Positions 10,490 through 19,321 of a DNA stretch of 64,000 bases are shown here, piece after piece; the stretch's first letter is position 1, and each line of letters starts with the position of its first letter. The notes under the pieces are model-generated. The model had not been told where the DNA came from. It saw only the letters and a list, made by a program, of their open reading frames with translations, and did no database searches. The stretch spans positions 186,001-250,000 of the forward strand of contig NZ_AEYW01000006.1 of NCBI RefSeq assembly GCF_000192475.1, given 5' to 3'. The DNA is from Ruegeria conchae. GTDB taxonomy: Bacteria > Pseudomonadota > Alphaproteobacteria > Rhodobacterales > Rhodobacteraceae. The translations under genes and the position numbers were made by a program.

Positions 10490-10944
10490 TCGAATTGGAC
10501 GAAATCGATCGAAGGATTTTGCGCGCTTTGAGGCAGGATGCCACCCAAAGCGCCGGTGCATTGGGGCGCAAGTTCGGGTTGTCTCAGCCCGCCACCTGGC
10601 GCCGAATTAAGCGTCTGGAAGATGCGGGTGTGATCAAAGGTCGACGATTGCGGCTGAACGCCGAAGCGCTCGGGTTCGGGGTAACGGTGTTTTTGGGCGT
10701 GAAACTAGCGCGAAAAGGTCAGGTTAGCCTTGAGGATTTTGAACGCGCCGTCAGTGCCATTCCAGAAGTGCAGACAGTCGAGCATGTGCTAGGGCTTTAC
10801 GATTATCGCTTGCGGGTTGTGGCGCGGGACCTGGCTGATTTCGAGAGAGTCTTGCGGAGACGCGTTATGACTCTGCCCGGGGCCGGGGAAGTCGAGGCCA
10901 ACGTATTGCTAAGCGAAGAGCGCCTTCCAGGACCGATTGGTTAG
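10486..10944 (+). CDS. Lrp/AsnC-family regulator (second of a tandem pair)
   Basis: A 152-residue paralogue of the preceding gene, overlapping it by four bases. HTH: IELDEIDRRILRALRQDATQSAGALGRKFG, then LSQPATWRRIKRLEDAGVI. RAM domain: VTVFLGVKLARKGQVS to VMTLPGAGEVEANVLLSEE. The two proteins differ clearly outside the conserved positions, so they are not a recent duplication. Coupled translation suggests they may form mixed oligomers. It ends four bases inside the 3' end of the convergent GntR gene. Confidence 0.9.
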   Translation: MIELDEIDRRILRALRQDATQSAGALGRKFGLSQPATWRRIKRLEDAGVIKGRRLRLNAEALGFGVTVFLGVKLARKGQVSLEDFERAVSAIPEVQTVEHVLGLYDYRLRVVARDLADFERVLRRRVMTLPGAGEVEANVLLSEERLPGPIG

Positions 10945-11642
10945 TACTTTGAGCGGATTCGAAATCCGGGATGATGGGTCATGCGGGCAAAAGTCATGGG
11001 GCGGCCGTTTTTCCATGTGGTCCGCTCGAGCTGGATCATCGATGTCCCAGTCGTGGTGCCCATGAAATCAGCTAAGCGCCCATCGGCAGAGATGGCGCAA
11101 AAGGCGATCTCAGCTTCGGTAAAAGGTGCTGCGTTCAGCAACCATTCATGAGGGCCGCTTTTGTTCAGATCGGCGTGTTCAACCTCGGGAACGGCTTCAA
11201 TATTGATCCAGCGCTCTTCAAGCTGGAAGGGACGATTGTCAGCATAGTGCATACAAATCACATGCAAGACACGCGCATCCGGCTCGACATTCAATTGAGA
11301 GGTCAGCCAGCCGGGGCTGTAGACCACCCTACGTTCCACCAGTGCGTAGCGATAGGCTGAGTTCTGATTCTCAACTGCCTGACGTGCCAGTGAAATCTCA
11401 AGTTTGGCTTGTTTGCGCGGCTCTTTCTTAACCCGCGTCCCGCTTTTGCGTTTACGCTCGACAAAGCCCTGTTCTGCAAGTTCTCGCAACGCCCGGTTGA
11501 CTGTAGCGCGGGCGCAATTGAACTCTTCCGCAAGTTGGGTTTCGGTGGGCAGAAGTGAGCCCTGTGGCCAAATACGTGATTCAATCCGCCGTTTAACTTC
11601 GTCCCGGACGACCTGAAAATTGATCCGCTTTTGCGCAGTCAC
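10941..11642 (-). CDS. GntR-family regulator, HutC/UTRA subfamily
   Basis: A 233-residue repressor-type protein. The N-terminal winged helix (QVVRDEVKRRIESRIWPQGSLLPTE, ETQLAEEFNCARATVNRALRELAEQGFVERKRKSGTRV) is followed by a UTRA ligand-binding domain (about residues 90-230; LERTTWKNGRPMTFARMTHHPGFR). It starts with GTG; no strong ribosome-binding site is visible, but no nearer start keeps the first helix intact. The HutC family includes histidine-utilisation and phosphonate (PhnF) repressors. It faces the class V aminotransferase gene across 228 bases containing direct repeats, so that gene is the probable target. Confidence 0.88.
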   Translation of the reverse strand: MTAQKRINFQVVRDEVKRRIESRIWPQGSLLPTETQLAEEFNCARATVNRALRELAEQGFVERKRKSGTRVKKEPRKQAKLEISLARQAVENQNSAYRYALVERRVVYSPGWLTSQLNVEPDARVLHVICMHYADNRPFQLEERWINIEAVPEVEHADLNKSGPHEWLLNAAPFTEAEIAFCAISADGRLADFMGTTTGTSMIQLERTTWKNGRPMTFARMTHHPGFRIRSKY

Positions 11643-11768
11643 GAGCTAAAAAATCCATTCTTGTTCAAAGTGAGTGTATCTGGTCAGAAACACGTCAGGG
11701 TGTAAAGAGATGGTGACACTAGTTGGCGTCATTTCTGCTAATTGTTGCATGTTAAATCTCAAAGTAAA

Positions 11769-11799
11769 ACTTAAGGTTGCGGGTTACTTAAGGTCAACC
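11769..11799. promoter_or_regulatory. Repeats in the GntR/aminotransferase divergent region
   Basis: ACTTAAGGT occurs twice (11769-11777 and 11786-11794), 17 bp apart, and the block is also flanked by GGTTG (11775-11779) and CAACC (11795-11799) in inverted orientation. The position, 70-100 bp before the aminotransferase start, suits an operator for the adjacent GntR protein. Confidence 0.4.
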
Positions 11800-11870
11800 A
11801 ATCTTGGCGCATTGAAGCTTTACCCCGAGGCAAGGAACAGGCAGAAACAAGTGGCGATAGGAAAGGACGC

Positions 11871-13001
11871 ATGATGCCTGCATTACTCGGAACCGTTGAT
11901 CCCAATGGCCTTGAGGAATTCTCGGTCGTATTTACTGATCGCTCGCTCAACCATATGTCTGCAAACTTTCAACAGGTTATGCGCGATATCTCTGATATGT
12001 TGCGCGAGGTATACAACGCTGAAGGTGTCGCCATTGTTCCTGGAGGCGGGACGTACGGGATGGAGGCGGTTGCGCGACAATTTGCACGCGGGGCAAATGT
12101 TCTCGTGGTCCGCAACGGCTGGTTTTCCTATCGCTGGAGCCAGATCATAGAATCAGGTGAATTGACCGGTTCGACGACGGTTTTGAAAGCCCGAGAGACC
12201 GGGAATGCCAGCCCTTCGCCCTTTGCACCTGCTCCGATAGAAGAAGTTGTCGCGACAATCCATGAGAAACGCCCGGATGTCGTTTTTGCCCCGCATGTCG
12301 AAACCTCTGCTGGGGTGATTTTGCCTGATGACTATGTAAACGCAATGGCAACCGCCGCGCATGAGGTGGGTGCGCTTATGGTACTGGATTGCATCGCGTC
12401 GGGCTGTGCTTGGGTCGATATGAAGGCAACCGGTGTGGATGTGCTGATTTCGGCTCCGCAAAAGGGGTGGAGTGCGACGCCCTGTGCCGGTCTTGTCATG
12501 CTGTCTGAGCGGGCCGAAGCACGGTTGACCGAAACCACATCTGACAGTTTTGCGATTGATCTGAAGAAATGGCGACAGATCATGCAGGCCTATGAAAATG
12601 GCGGCCATGCCTATCACGCCACGATGCCCACGGATTCTCTGCGTGCCTTTCGCGATACCATGCTTGAAACACGTGAGTATGGATTCGAAAAGTTGCGTGC
12701 GGCGCAGTGGGCTTTGGGGGATGGCGTACGGGCTTATCTGAAGGATAAAGGCGTGATGTCGGTGGCAGCCGAAGGTTTCGGCGCGCCTGGAGTGGTCGTC
12801 AGTTACACTGCCGACCCCGAGATTCAAAACGGTAAGAAGTTCGCGGCTTTGGGCATGCAGATCGCGGCAGGTGTGCCGCTTCAATGTGATGAACCGGCTG
12901 GGTTCAGCACATTCCGTCTGGGGCTGTTTGGCTTGGACAAACTTTATGATGTCGACGGCACGATTTCGCGCCTGACACGCGTTTTGGATCAGGTATTGTA
13001 A
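11871..13001 (+). CDS. Class V PLP-dependent aminotransferase
   Basis: A 376-residue fold-type I aminotransferase of the alanine/serine-glyoxylate group. It shows VPGGGTYGMEAVARQFA (phosphate-binding region), MVLDCIASGCAWVDMKATGVDVL (PLP-contacting aspartate) and SAPQKGWSATP with the Schiff-base lysine. Reactions in this family include alanine-glyoxylate, serine-glyoxylate and 2-aminoethylphosphonate-pyruvate transamination; the substrate cannot be settled from sequence. A GGAAAGGA ribosome-binding site lies just upstream; a second ATG follows immediately. The divergent UTRA-type GntR regulator suggests substrate-inducible expression. A small GC hairpin follows the stop. Confidence 0.85.
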   Translation: MMPALLGTVDPNGLEEFSVVFTDRSLNHMSANFQQVMRDISDMLREVYNAEGVAIVPGGGTYGMEAVARQFARGANVLVVRNGWFSYRWSQIIESGELTGSTTVLKARETGNASPSPFAPAPIEEVVATIHEKRPDVVFAPHVETSAGVILPDDYVNAMATAAHEVGALMVLDCIASGCAWVDMKATGVDVLISAPQKGWSATPCAGLVMLSERAEARLTETTSDSFAIDLKKWRQIMQAYENGGHAYHATMPTDSLRAFRDTMLETREYGFEKLRAAQWALGDGVRAYLKDKGVMSVAAEGFGAPGVVVSYTADPEIQNGKKFAALGMQIAAGVPLQCDEPAGFSTFRLGLFGLDKLYDVDGTISRLTRVLDQVL

Positions 13002-13009
13002 CCGGCAAC

Positions 13010-13025
13010 GCGGGCAGAAGCCCGC
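13010..13025. terminator. GC hairpin between convergent aminotransferase and UbiH-type genes
   Basis: Stem GCGGGC/GCCCGC with an AGAA loop, nine bases after the stop. It has no T-run, so termination would be inefficient or Rho-assisted. Confidence 0.4.
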
Positions 13026-13033
13026 CTGACGGA

Positions 13034-14230
13034 TCAGCGGACGCCGAGGCCCATTTGCATCAGCGTCTTCCGCACTGTTGGTAAGGAATAGAGCGCATTT
13101 AGCCCCATCGCCCTTGCATCACGCAGCGGTCGCGCCTCGATCATCGAGGCGCGGTTCAGCAGATCGATACCTTTGACGCGCAGTCCGATCTCAGTATGGC
13201 GGGCCTTATGATAGGCATCCAGCATTTGCGCGTCACCCAAGCCTTCGGGCCGAGCCAGCGCTAGTTCCATCAAACTACGAAGATCGCCGAGCGACATGTT
13301 CAGTCCCTGCGCGCCGATAGGGGGGACCACGTGTGCGGCTTCGGCCATCAGGGCAATGCGTTCACCAGCAAGACGTTCCGCCGACTGGCTGATGATTGGC
13401 CAGATTGTCCTGCGCGAAGCGAGTTTCAGCGGTCCGAACAGCCCGCAGGAGCGTTCAGTCATCGCAGCCTCGAATGTCTCGGCTCCGAGGTTCAGCAATT
13501 CGACCGCGCGTGGGCCGCGTTCCATCCAGACAATCGCAGACGACGGCTGACCCTGCCAATCGGGCAGGGGGACCAAGGTGAAGGGCCCACCGGACCGATG
13601 GATTTCGGTCGAAACATTGTCGTGCGGGATTGGGTGAGTAACGGCGAAGGCCAGAGCTTTCTGGCCGTAGCGGGTGGTATGCACGCTAATTCCGGCGGCT
13701 TCCCGCATCGGCGAGTTTCGTCCGTCTGCGGCGATGACAAGTTTGCAGCGGACGCGGCTGCCATCGCTCAGACCAACACGTGCTTCATTGGTGCGGGTGA
13801 ACAGGCTGATCGTGGCAGAACCGGGTCGGAAATCGACGTTTGGCAATTCCCCCAGCCGTGCCACCATCTCACGCCGCAGCAGCCAGTTGGGCAGGTTCCA
13901 GCCGAACGGTTGATCCGAGATATCAGCGGCGTTGAAATCGCGTACCACGCGGGGTTCGGGTACATCACCGCCTGCGTCCACAATGCGCATGATCTGCAGA
14001 GGGGCAGCATGTGCATCCAAACGCGCCCAAAGTCCACATTGCTCTAGCAACCCATGGGCGGGCTGCAAAAAGGCAGTAGTGCGCAGATCCGAGCCATCCA
14101 CGTCGCGTTCTGTGATCGGTGGTGAAGGGTCGAGGCAAATCACGTCAAACCCGGCAGCACCAAAGGCGGCGGCGGCGGTCAATCCGGCGATTCCACCGCC
14201 AGAAATCAGGATGTCACAGCTGTCGGTCAT
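13034..14230 (-). CDS. UbiH/UbiF/VisC-family FAD monooxygenase
   Basis: A 398-residue flavoprotein hydroxylase likely acting on the ubiquinone ring. The FAD dinucleotide fold is at the N-terminus (DILISGGGIAGLTAAAAFGAAGFDV). The central VIAADGRNSPMREAAGI corresponds to the DG motif, and RIALMAEAAHVVPPIGAQGLNMSLGD to the second FAD motif. In the canonical family the last motif begins GDAAH; here EAAH replaces it, a mild variation. Which ubiquinone carbon it hydroxylates is undetermined; alphaproteobacteria use several such enzymes. A GGAGAC box precedes the ATG. A small membrane-protein gene lies upstream on the same strand, 72 bases away. Confidence 0.85.
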   Translation of the reverse strand: MTDSCDILISGGGIAGLTAAAAFGAAGFDVICLDPSPPITERDVDGSDLRTTAFLQPAHGLLEQCGLWARLDAHAAPLQIMRIVDAGGDVPEPRVVRDFNAADISDQPFGWNLPNWLLRREMVARLGELPNVDFRPGSATISLFTRTNEARVGLSDGSRVRCKLVIAADGRNSPMREAAGISVHTTRYGQKALAFAVTHPIPHDNVSTEIHRSGGPFTLVPLPDWQGQPSSAIVWMERGPRAVELLNLGAETFEAAMTERSCGLFGPLKLASRRTIWPIISQSAERLAGERIALMAEAAHVVPPIGAQGLNMSLGDLRSLMELALARPEGLGDAQMLDAYHKARHTEIGLRVKGIDLLNRASMIEARPLRDARAMGLNALYSLPTVRKTLMQMGLGVR

Positions 14231-14302
14231 GAATATGTCTCCGTTGCCGCAGACACTAGTGCTGTTGCGAGGTGGGTGCCAAGTGACATCCTGTCTCGTG
14301 CC

Positions 14303-14551
14303 TTATCCGCGAGAGATCAAAATCAGGACAAGGAACATCGTCGGCACCATCATCAGTGCAGGGATGTAAAGGCCAGGCAGGCCGAACAGAAGGATGGAAC
14401 ACCCCCACATACTGACGAGTGCTGCGGCCGAGTAGTACAGGTCTTCGGCCTCGGCATTGGCCACATCCCGGGCCATCCAGCCAAAAAGCGGGATTGCAAA
14501 CAACAGGCGCTGCCACAAAGGCGGGCGCGCTGGGATATCGAGCGCGGTCAT
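14303..14551 (-). CDS. Small two-helix membrane protein, unknown function
   Basis: An 82-residue protein. The start at 14551 has GGAGAT six bases upstream; the longer frame to 14617 adds unconvincing residues. A proline-rich, basic start (TALDIPARPPLWQRLLF) is followed by two hydrophobic segments, about residues 40-58 (SAAALVSMWGCSILLFG) and 61-80 (LYIPALMMVPTMFLVLILI). No family is recognised. It lies in a same-strand run with the HAD phosphatase upstream and the UbiH-type gene downstream. Confidence 0.6.
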   Translation of the reverse strand: MTALDIPARPPLWQRLLFAIPLFGWMARDVANAEAEDLYYSAAALVSMWGCSILLFGLPGLYIPALMMVPTMFLVLILISRG

Positions 14552-14638
14552 TGGGATCTCCAATTCTGTTCGTCGCTGAGCTGCATATGGGGCTGATGCT
14601 GCGACTGCGAAACGCACAGATCGTCGCAGTGTGACAGC

Positions 14639-15283
14639 CTATCGCAGGCGGCCCAGAAATCCGGTCAGATCGTCCGTGTGATGGTGAATGTGATCTGCAT
14701 GGTGTGGATCAGGGGCGACGTGAACGGTACGCATTCCCATCTCATGCGGCGCTGCCAGGTTGCGTGGATCATCCTCGAACATGGCTGCTTGTGTGGCTTC
14801 GATTCCGTCCTGAGCAAAGATGGCTTGGAATGCAGCCTTTTGCGGTTTTGGGCGATAGCCCGCATGCTCAATTCCGTAGATCGCATCGAATAGCCCATCC
14901 AGCCCACGTGCAGCTAAAACACGCTGTGCGTAAGGCGCTGACCCATTGGTATAGACGATGCGGCGGCCCGGCAGCGCACGAATGTGATCGGCCAATGTCG
15001 CGTCAGGCTCCATATGGCTCATATCCACCTGATGCACTGCGTGCAGATAGGGATCTGGGTCCAGATCGTGTTCGGCCATCAGGCCGGCAAGCGTGGTGCC
15101 GTATTCACGCCAGTAGTGCGAACGGAGCCGATCGGCCTCGGGTCGGTCGACGCCGATCGCTTGCACCACGTAATCCGTCATCAGCACCTCAATCTGATCG
15201 AACAGGCGCATATGCGGTGGGTAAAGTGTGTTGTCGAGGTCGAACACCCATTGGGTGACGTGAGTAAAGGCAGGTTTGACCAT
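14639..15283 (-). CDS. HAD-superfamily pyrimidine 5'-nucleotidase-like phosphatase
   Basis: A 214-residue HAD hydrolase. Motif I is WVFDLDNTLYPP (nucleophile and general-acid aspartates), motif II IVYTNGSA, motif III lysine in GYRPKPQKAAF, and motif IV MFEDDPRNL. The DLDNTLYP form and the small helical cap match the Ser/Thr-independent pyrimidine 5'-nucleotidase (SDT1/PpnN-like) group that removes phosphate from UMP, CMP or damaged nucleotides. The C-terminus has a histidine-rich run (HHADHIHHH), probably incidental. It is divergent from the FadR-type regulator at 15384. Confidence 0.87.
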   Translation of the reverse strand: MVKPAFTHVTQWVFDLDNTLYPPHMRLFDQIEVLMTDYVVQAIGVDRPEADRLRSHYWREYGTTLAGLMAEHDLDPDPYLHAVHQVDMSHMEPDATLADHIRALPGRRIVYTNGSAPYAQRVLAARGLDGLFDAIYGIEHAGYRPKPQKAAFQAIFAQDGIEATQAAMFEDDPRNLAAPHEMGMRTVHVAPDPHHADHIHHHTDDLTGFLGRLR

Positions 15284-15383
15284 GGTTTGGGTTTAGGGCG
15301 ATGAACGACGGTTTTCAATGCCGCACTTGATTGCCGGGGCGTGAGGCGGCTAGACATGTCCGAACCAGGAGACATAATAGCCG

Positions 15384-16031
15384 ATGCCCCAATCCAAACA
15401 GTCCAATACGGATGCCTATAGCCTGATACTCGAAGCAATCGATGTGGGCGTCTACAAGCCGGGCGACCGGTTGGTGGAAAGCGAGTTGGCCGAGCGTTTT
15501 GGCGTTTCGCGTACACCGATCCGCGAAGCGTTGCAGCGGTTAGAGACGCAATCGCTGCTGGAACGGGACGGGCGGTCTCTGATCGTGGCGTCGCTGGACC
15601 ACAACCAGATGGCAGAACTATATGTCGTGCGACGCGAATTGGAGGGGCTCGCCGCAAGGCTGGCGGCCAAGCATGCGACCGAAGAAGAAATCCGGGTCCT
15701 TCAAGATATGGTAGATGCCGATGATGCGCTGGTGAATGACTCGTCTGCGCTTTCGCGTGCCAACCGCAGGTTTCACGAGCAGATCCATCTGGCCTCGCAC
15801 AATCGCTATCTGGTGCAACAGCTTGATCTGGTGCACAGGACCATGGCGTTGATGGCGACTACATCCCTTGCGGCTGAGGGGCGCGGTGAAATCGCGCAGA
15901 ATGAGCACAAAAACATCGTTGACGCGATTGCTGCCCGCGATGAGGTAGGGGCCCAACAAGCCCTGCAGGACCATATCTCGGTCGCGTTCATGACCCGGCT
16001 GAAACAGGATGCGATCCGGCGCGAGAAATAG
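15384..16031 (+). CDS. GntR-family regulator, FadR/FCD subfamily
   Basis: A 215-residue regulator: winged helix at the N-terminus (YSLILEAIDVGVYKPGDRLVESELAERFGVSRTPIREALQRLE) and an all-helical FCD ligand domain with metal-ligand candidates (the arginine-rich VRRELEGLAARLA, then RRFHEQIHLASHN and the later LQDHI). FCD regulators commonly sense organic acids. The CAGGAG box lies 12 bases upstream. The last 44 bases overlap the 3' end of the convergent glycosyltransferase gene. Its target is not evident from the neighbours. Confidence 0.88.
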   Translation: MPQSKQSNTDAYSLILEAIDVGVYKPGDRLVESELAERFGVSRTPIREALQRLETQSLLERDGRSLIVASLDHNQMAELYVVRRELEGLAARLAAKHATEEEIRVLQDMVDADDALVNDSSALSRANRRFHEQIHLASHNRYLVQQLDLVHRTMALMATTSLAAEGRGEIAQNEHKNIVDAIAARDEVGAQQALQDHISVAFMTRLKQDAIRREK

Positions 16032-17892
16032 CAGCCTCGCTTTCCTCGACCGCATGACCGTGCTGGGTTTTGTCCCAGAAGAATGGCCGTACCGCTAGTT
16101 CCCACAAGCCCTTATAGGCCGCCAGAACACCCAGTGGAAAATAGAGGACCATCATCGGAACCCAGGGCAGCAGAAAGCGCCTGTTGCCCGCGATGACGCC
16201 CAGCATGCCAACCAAAAGATTTGCAGCTTCTGCAGCGAGCAATAAGTAAATGCAGTTTCGCAGAAAGTCAGGTGTTGTGATGTGCTGAAAGGGGTGCGGC
16301 AGATCGAGAAATGTCAGCCAGAATACCCATAACACCGGGGCAAGTAGAAACTGCCCGAGCGTTCCAAGAAAAAAGGCCTGAAAGCCCAGAAAACGGAGCG
16401 GTCCCAGATCGCGCAGCAACCTTAACGGCGCGCGCATATGGACCAGATATGTAACCATGAATCCCTTTAGCCAGCGCGAGCGCTGTTTGACCCAGGGCCA
16501 GGCCCGAAAATTAGCCTCTTCATAGGTGGCAGTGCTGACGATTTCAGTCTTGTAGCCAGCCCGGCAGAGACGAACGCCCAAATCTGCGTCTTCAGTAACA
16601 TTATGGGCATCCCATCCGCCCAGCTCGACCAGTTTGTCTCGACGAAAAAAGAAGGTGGTTCCACCCAGCGGAACCACAAGGCCCAATCGGGCGATGCCGC
16701 TGAGAATCACCCGAAACCAACCGCTGTATTCGATGGTAAAGCACCGCGACCGCCAGTTGGTGCGCGGGTTATAATAGTCCAGGACGCCCTGCAGGCAGAC
16801 AACATCTTCGGGCGCGGCCGCAAAATGCCGGACAACGGATTCGATCTGATCTGGCATCGGGGCGTCTTCGGCATCCCAGACACCCAATATATCCCCACGG
16901 CAGAAATCCAGCGCATAGTTCATCGCACGAGGCTTGGTCGTTAGTTTACCCCGCTTCGGCACCTCAAGTACCCGTACCCAGCTGGGAAGCTCGATGTTAT
17001 TCAGTGCGGCTTTGGTGACGCTATCCTGCTCTTCAAGCACCAATATGATATCGAGCAGCGCCTTTGGGTAAGTCAACCGTCGCAGACGGGCGATCAGGAT
17101 TTCTGCAATTTCTTTTTCTTTAAAAAGCGGCACCAGTATCGACACACAGGGCAGGCGGATCGGATCTGCTGTGACAAGACGAGGGTTTCGAAGTGTCAGA
17201 TGGGCAATCAGCCCCGAGACACGAAGGAAGAGGAACAACGCCAATGTCGCAAGCGTTGTCCAAAGTAGAGCGGTGAGACCCAGCATTGGGAATAAGCTGC
17301 ATAAAGTGATTAGCAAAACGACCAACGTGATAGGTCTGGCCCGAGCCGTTGCCCCCCAGTTGCGACAGCTTTGTTGCAAATCGACGCGCGTTTCAGCCGC
17401 CTCCGTCAGATCGGCGGCAAAATGGCGCGCAATTGCGGTATCAATCTGTTCGGCCCCGGCTAGAACCGGGACGATCGTATAGCCTGTATCACTTAACGCA
17501 GTTGAAACCGTATCGAACCGGTCAGGCCGCGCCGTTGCAATTGGCAGAATTGGTCCAACTCGCATCCAAGGCAGAACGTTGTGGGTTAGCCAAAACTCCA
17601 ATGGTTTCAGCGCGCAAAGCTCTTCGGGAGGTGGAGTTTGATCCAGATCGGCAATTTGCAAGCCTGTTTGTTCGGACAGGGCAGAGAGAACTTCGGCCCG
17701 ACTGGCCCAATCTTCACCAACAAGGATTTCCCCCAACGGGGCATTCTGGCGGGTTTGTAAATGCAACGCCTGTTGGAGCTGAGCCTCTGATATCACCCCT
17801 TGATCCCGCAGGCAGGCCCCAAGAGGTTTGCGTGAATGGAGGCCGGGAACCGGTTCCGCCGGTATCTGGCGTTTCAGATTCAGTTCAACCAT
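15988..17892 (-). CDS. Membrane GT2 glycosyltransferase with N-terminal MshEN-like domain
   Basis: A 634-residue inner-membrane processive-type glycosyltransferase. Residues about 20-80 resemble the MshEN (GspE N-terminal) domain: PLGACLRDQGVISEAQLQQAL, then PLGEILVGEDWASRAEVLSAL. Two hydrophobic helices follow near residues 200-240. The GT2 catalytic domain has VSILVPLFKEKEIAEI, VWDAEDAPMPDQ (DxD equivalent), NVTEDADLGVRL (ED base) and QRSRWLKGFM, the QxxRW motif of processive synthases. Four C-terminal membrane segments end the protein. The ATG at 17892 is preferred over a TTG 14 codons upstream. MshEN domains can bind cyclic di-GMP, so allosteric control of polysaccharide synthesis is plausible. 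The acceptor sugar is unknown. Its 3' end overlaps the convergent regulator gene. Confidence 0.88.
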   Translation of the reverse strand: MVELNLKRQIPAEPVPGLHSRKPLGACLRDQGVISEAQLQQALHLQTRQNAPLGEILVGEDWASRAEVLSALSEQTGLQIADLDQTPPPEELCALKPLEFWLTHNVLPWMRVGPILPIATARPDRFDTVSTALSDTGYTIVPVLAGAEQIDTAIARHFAADLTEAAETRVDLQQSCRNWGATARARPITLVVLLITLCSLFPMLGLTALLWTTLATLALFLFLRVSGLIAHLTLRNPRLVTADPIRLPCVSILVPLFKEKEIAEILIARLRRLTYPKALLDIILVLEEQDSVTKAALNNIELPSWVRVLEVPKRGKLTTKPRAMNYALDFCRGDILGVWDAEDAPMPDQIESVVRHFAAAPEDVVCLQGVLDYYNPRTNWRSRCFTIEYSGWFRVILSGIARLGLVVPLGGTTFFFRRDKLVELGGWDAHNVTEDADLGVRLCRAGYKTEIVSTATYEEANFRAWPWVKQRSRWLKGFMVTYLVHMRAPLRLLRDLGPLRFLGFQAFFLGTLGQFLLAPVLWVFWLTFLDLPHPFQHITTPDFLRNCIYLLLAAEAANLLVGMLGVIAGNRRFLLPWVPMMVLYFPLGVLAAYKGLWELAVRPFFWDKTQHGHAVEESEAAISRAGSHPVSAGS

Positions 17893-17971
17893 AAGAATAC
17901 CCTGCCGCGCTTCACAGACGGCAGGGTTGCTCAAACAGGGTTAACGCCGAGTTAACTCGACTAAATCGCAC

Positions 17972-19138
17972 TTAGGCCTGTGTTTTTTGATCGGCCATTG
18001 CAGCGGCGAAACGTTCGAACAGGTAGAAACTGTCTTGTGGTCCGGGTGAGGCTTCGGGGTGATGTTGCACCGAATAGACTGGGCGACCCGTCATGCGGAT
18101 GCCGCAGTTTGAGCCGTCAAACAATGAACGATGCGTCTCGATCACGCCATCGGGCAGGGATTGAGCGTCTACGGCAAAGCCGTGGTTCATCGAGGTGATT
18201 TCGACCTTGCCGGTTTCCATATCCTTGACGGGATGGTTCGCGCCGTGGTGGCCGTGGTTCATCTTGACGGTCTGCCCGCCCAAAGCCAGCGCGAGCATCT
18301 GATGGCCAAGGCAGATGCCAAAGACCGGCAGGTTAGTGGTTTCCAACACTTCCTTGATCATCGGCACGGCGTATTCACCAGTGGCCGCCGGGTCGCCCGG
18401 GCCGTTGGACAGGAAAACACCGTCGGGCTTATGGGCAAGAACTTCTGCTGCTGTCGCGGTCGCAGGCAATACGGTCACGTCACAGCCTGCCGATGCCAGG
18501 CAGCGCAGGATGTTCCGCTTGGCACCATAGTCGATAGCGACAACCTTATGTGACGGAGCTTCCTGGCGCTGATAGCCGTCAGGCCAGGCCCAACGCATCT
18601 CATCCCAACGATAGCTTTGTGCGCAGGTAACGTCCTTAGCCAGATCCATGCCCTCAAGTCCGGCAAACCCGCGCGCAGCCGCGATCAAAGCTTCGATGTC
18701 GAAGTTACCTTCGGGGTCATGCGCGAGCGCTACATGCGGTGCACCTTGCTGACGGATAGCGCGGGTCAGGCGGCGGGTGTCGACGCCCCCAATCGCAATG
18801 CGGCCGCGACGGGCCAGCCATGCTTTTAGCTCTTCGGCAGAGCGCCAGTTTGAAGGCTCGGTCGGGTCCCATTTGACCACCATACCCGCGGCAACTGGAT
18901 CGCCAGTTTCGTCATCCTCCGGGTTCACGCCAACATTACCGATATGCGGGAAGGTAAATGTCACGATCTGGCCCGCGTAGGAGGGGTCTGTCATGATTTC
19001 CTGATAGCCGGTCATGGCGGTGTTGAAGCACAGCTCGGCCACCGTCTGGCCGGTGGCGCCAAAGCCAATACCGTAGAACAGCGTTCCATCGGCCAATGCC
19101 AGACATGCGGTGGGCTTGGACGGGGCGTTCTGGGCCAT
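17972..19138 (-). CDS. carA: Carbamoyl-phosphate synthase small subunit
   Basis: Glutamine amidotransferase subunit making ammonia for carbamoyl phosphate (pyrimidine and arginine synthesis) with CarB, which is not in the window. It is 388 residues from an ATG with a GCAGGAGAG box. The N-terminal CPSase_sm_chain domain has ADGTLFYGIGFGATG, FNTAMTGYQEIMTDPSY and GVDTRRLTRAIR. The class I GATase domain has FLSNGPGDPAATGEY, the nucleophile in PVFGICLGHQML (about residue 273) and the HPEASPGP histidine/glutamate. It is divergent from yqeY across 183 bases. Confidence 0.97.
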   Translation of the reverse strand: MAQNAPSKPTACLALADGTLFYGIGFGATGQTVAELCFNTAMTGYQEIMTDPSYAGQIVTFTFPHIGNVGVNPEDDETGDPVAAGMVVKWDPTEPSNWRSAEELKAWLARRGRIAIGGVDTRRLTRAIRQQGAPHVALAHDPEGNFDIEALIAAARGFAGLEGMDLAKDVTCAQSYRWDEMRWAWPDGYQRQEAPSHKVVAIDYGAKRNILRCLASAGCDVTVLPATATAAEVLAHKPDGVFLSNGPGDPAATGEYAVPMIKEVLETTNLPVFGICLGHQMLALALGGQTVKMNHGHHGANHPVKDMETGKVEITSMNHGFAVDAQSLPDGVIETHRSLFDGSNCGIRMTGRPVYSVQHHPEASPGPQDSFYLFERFAAAMADQKTQA

Positions 19139-19321
19139 GGCGCGACTCTCCTGCAAGGTAAACGGACGCATACCTAAGGGGGTTAGCGCGTCGGGTCAAG
19201 CCTGTTCAAATTTTATGCTATTGTTTAAAATCAATAACTTAGGAAAGTATCGCCCCTGTTGTGCCCGCCTTTTTGTTTCGATATGGTCGAGGTTCCTTTG
19301 CCATGGGGATGGACAGACCAT

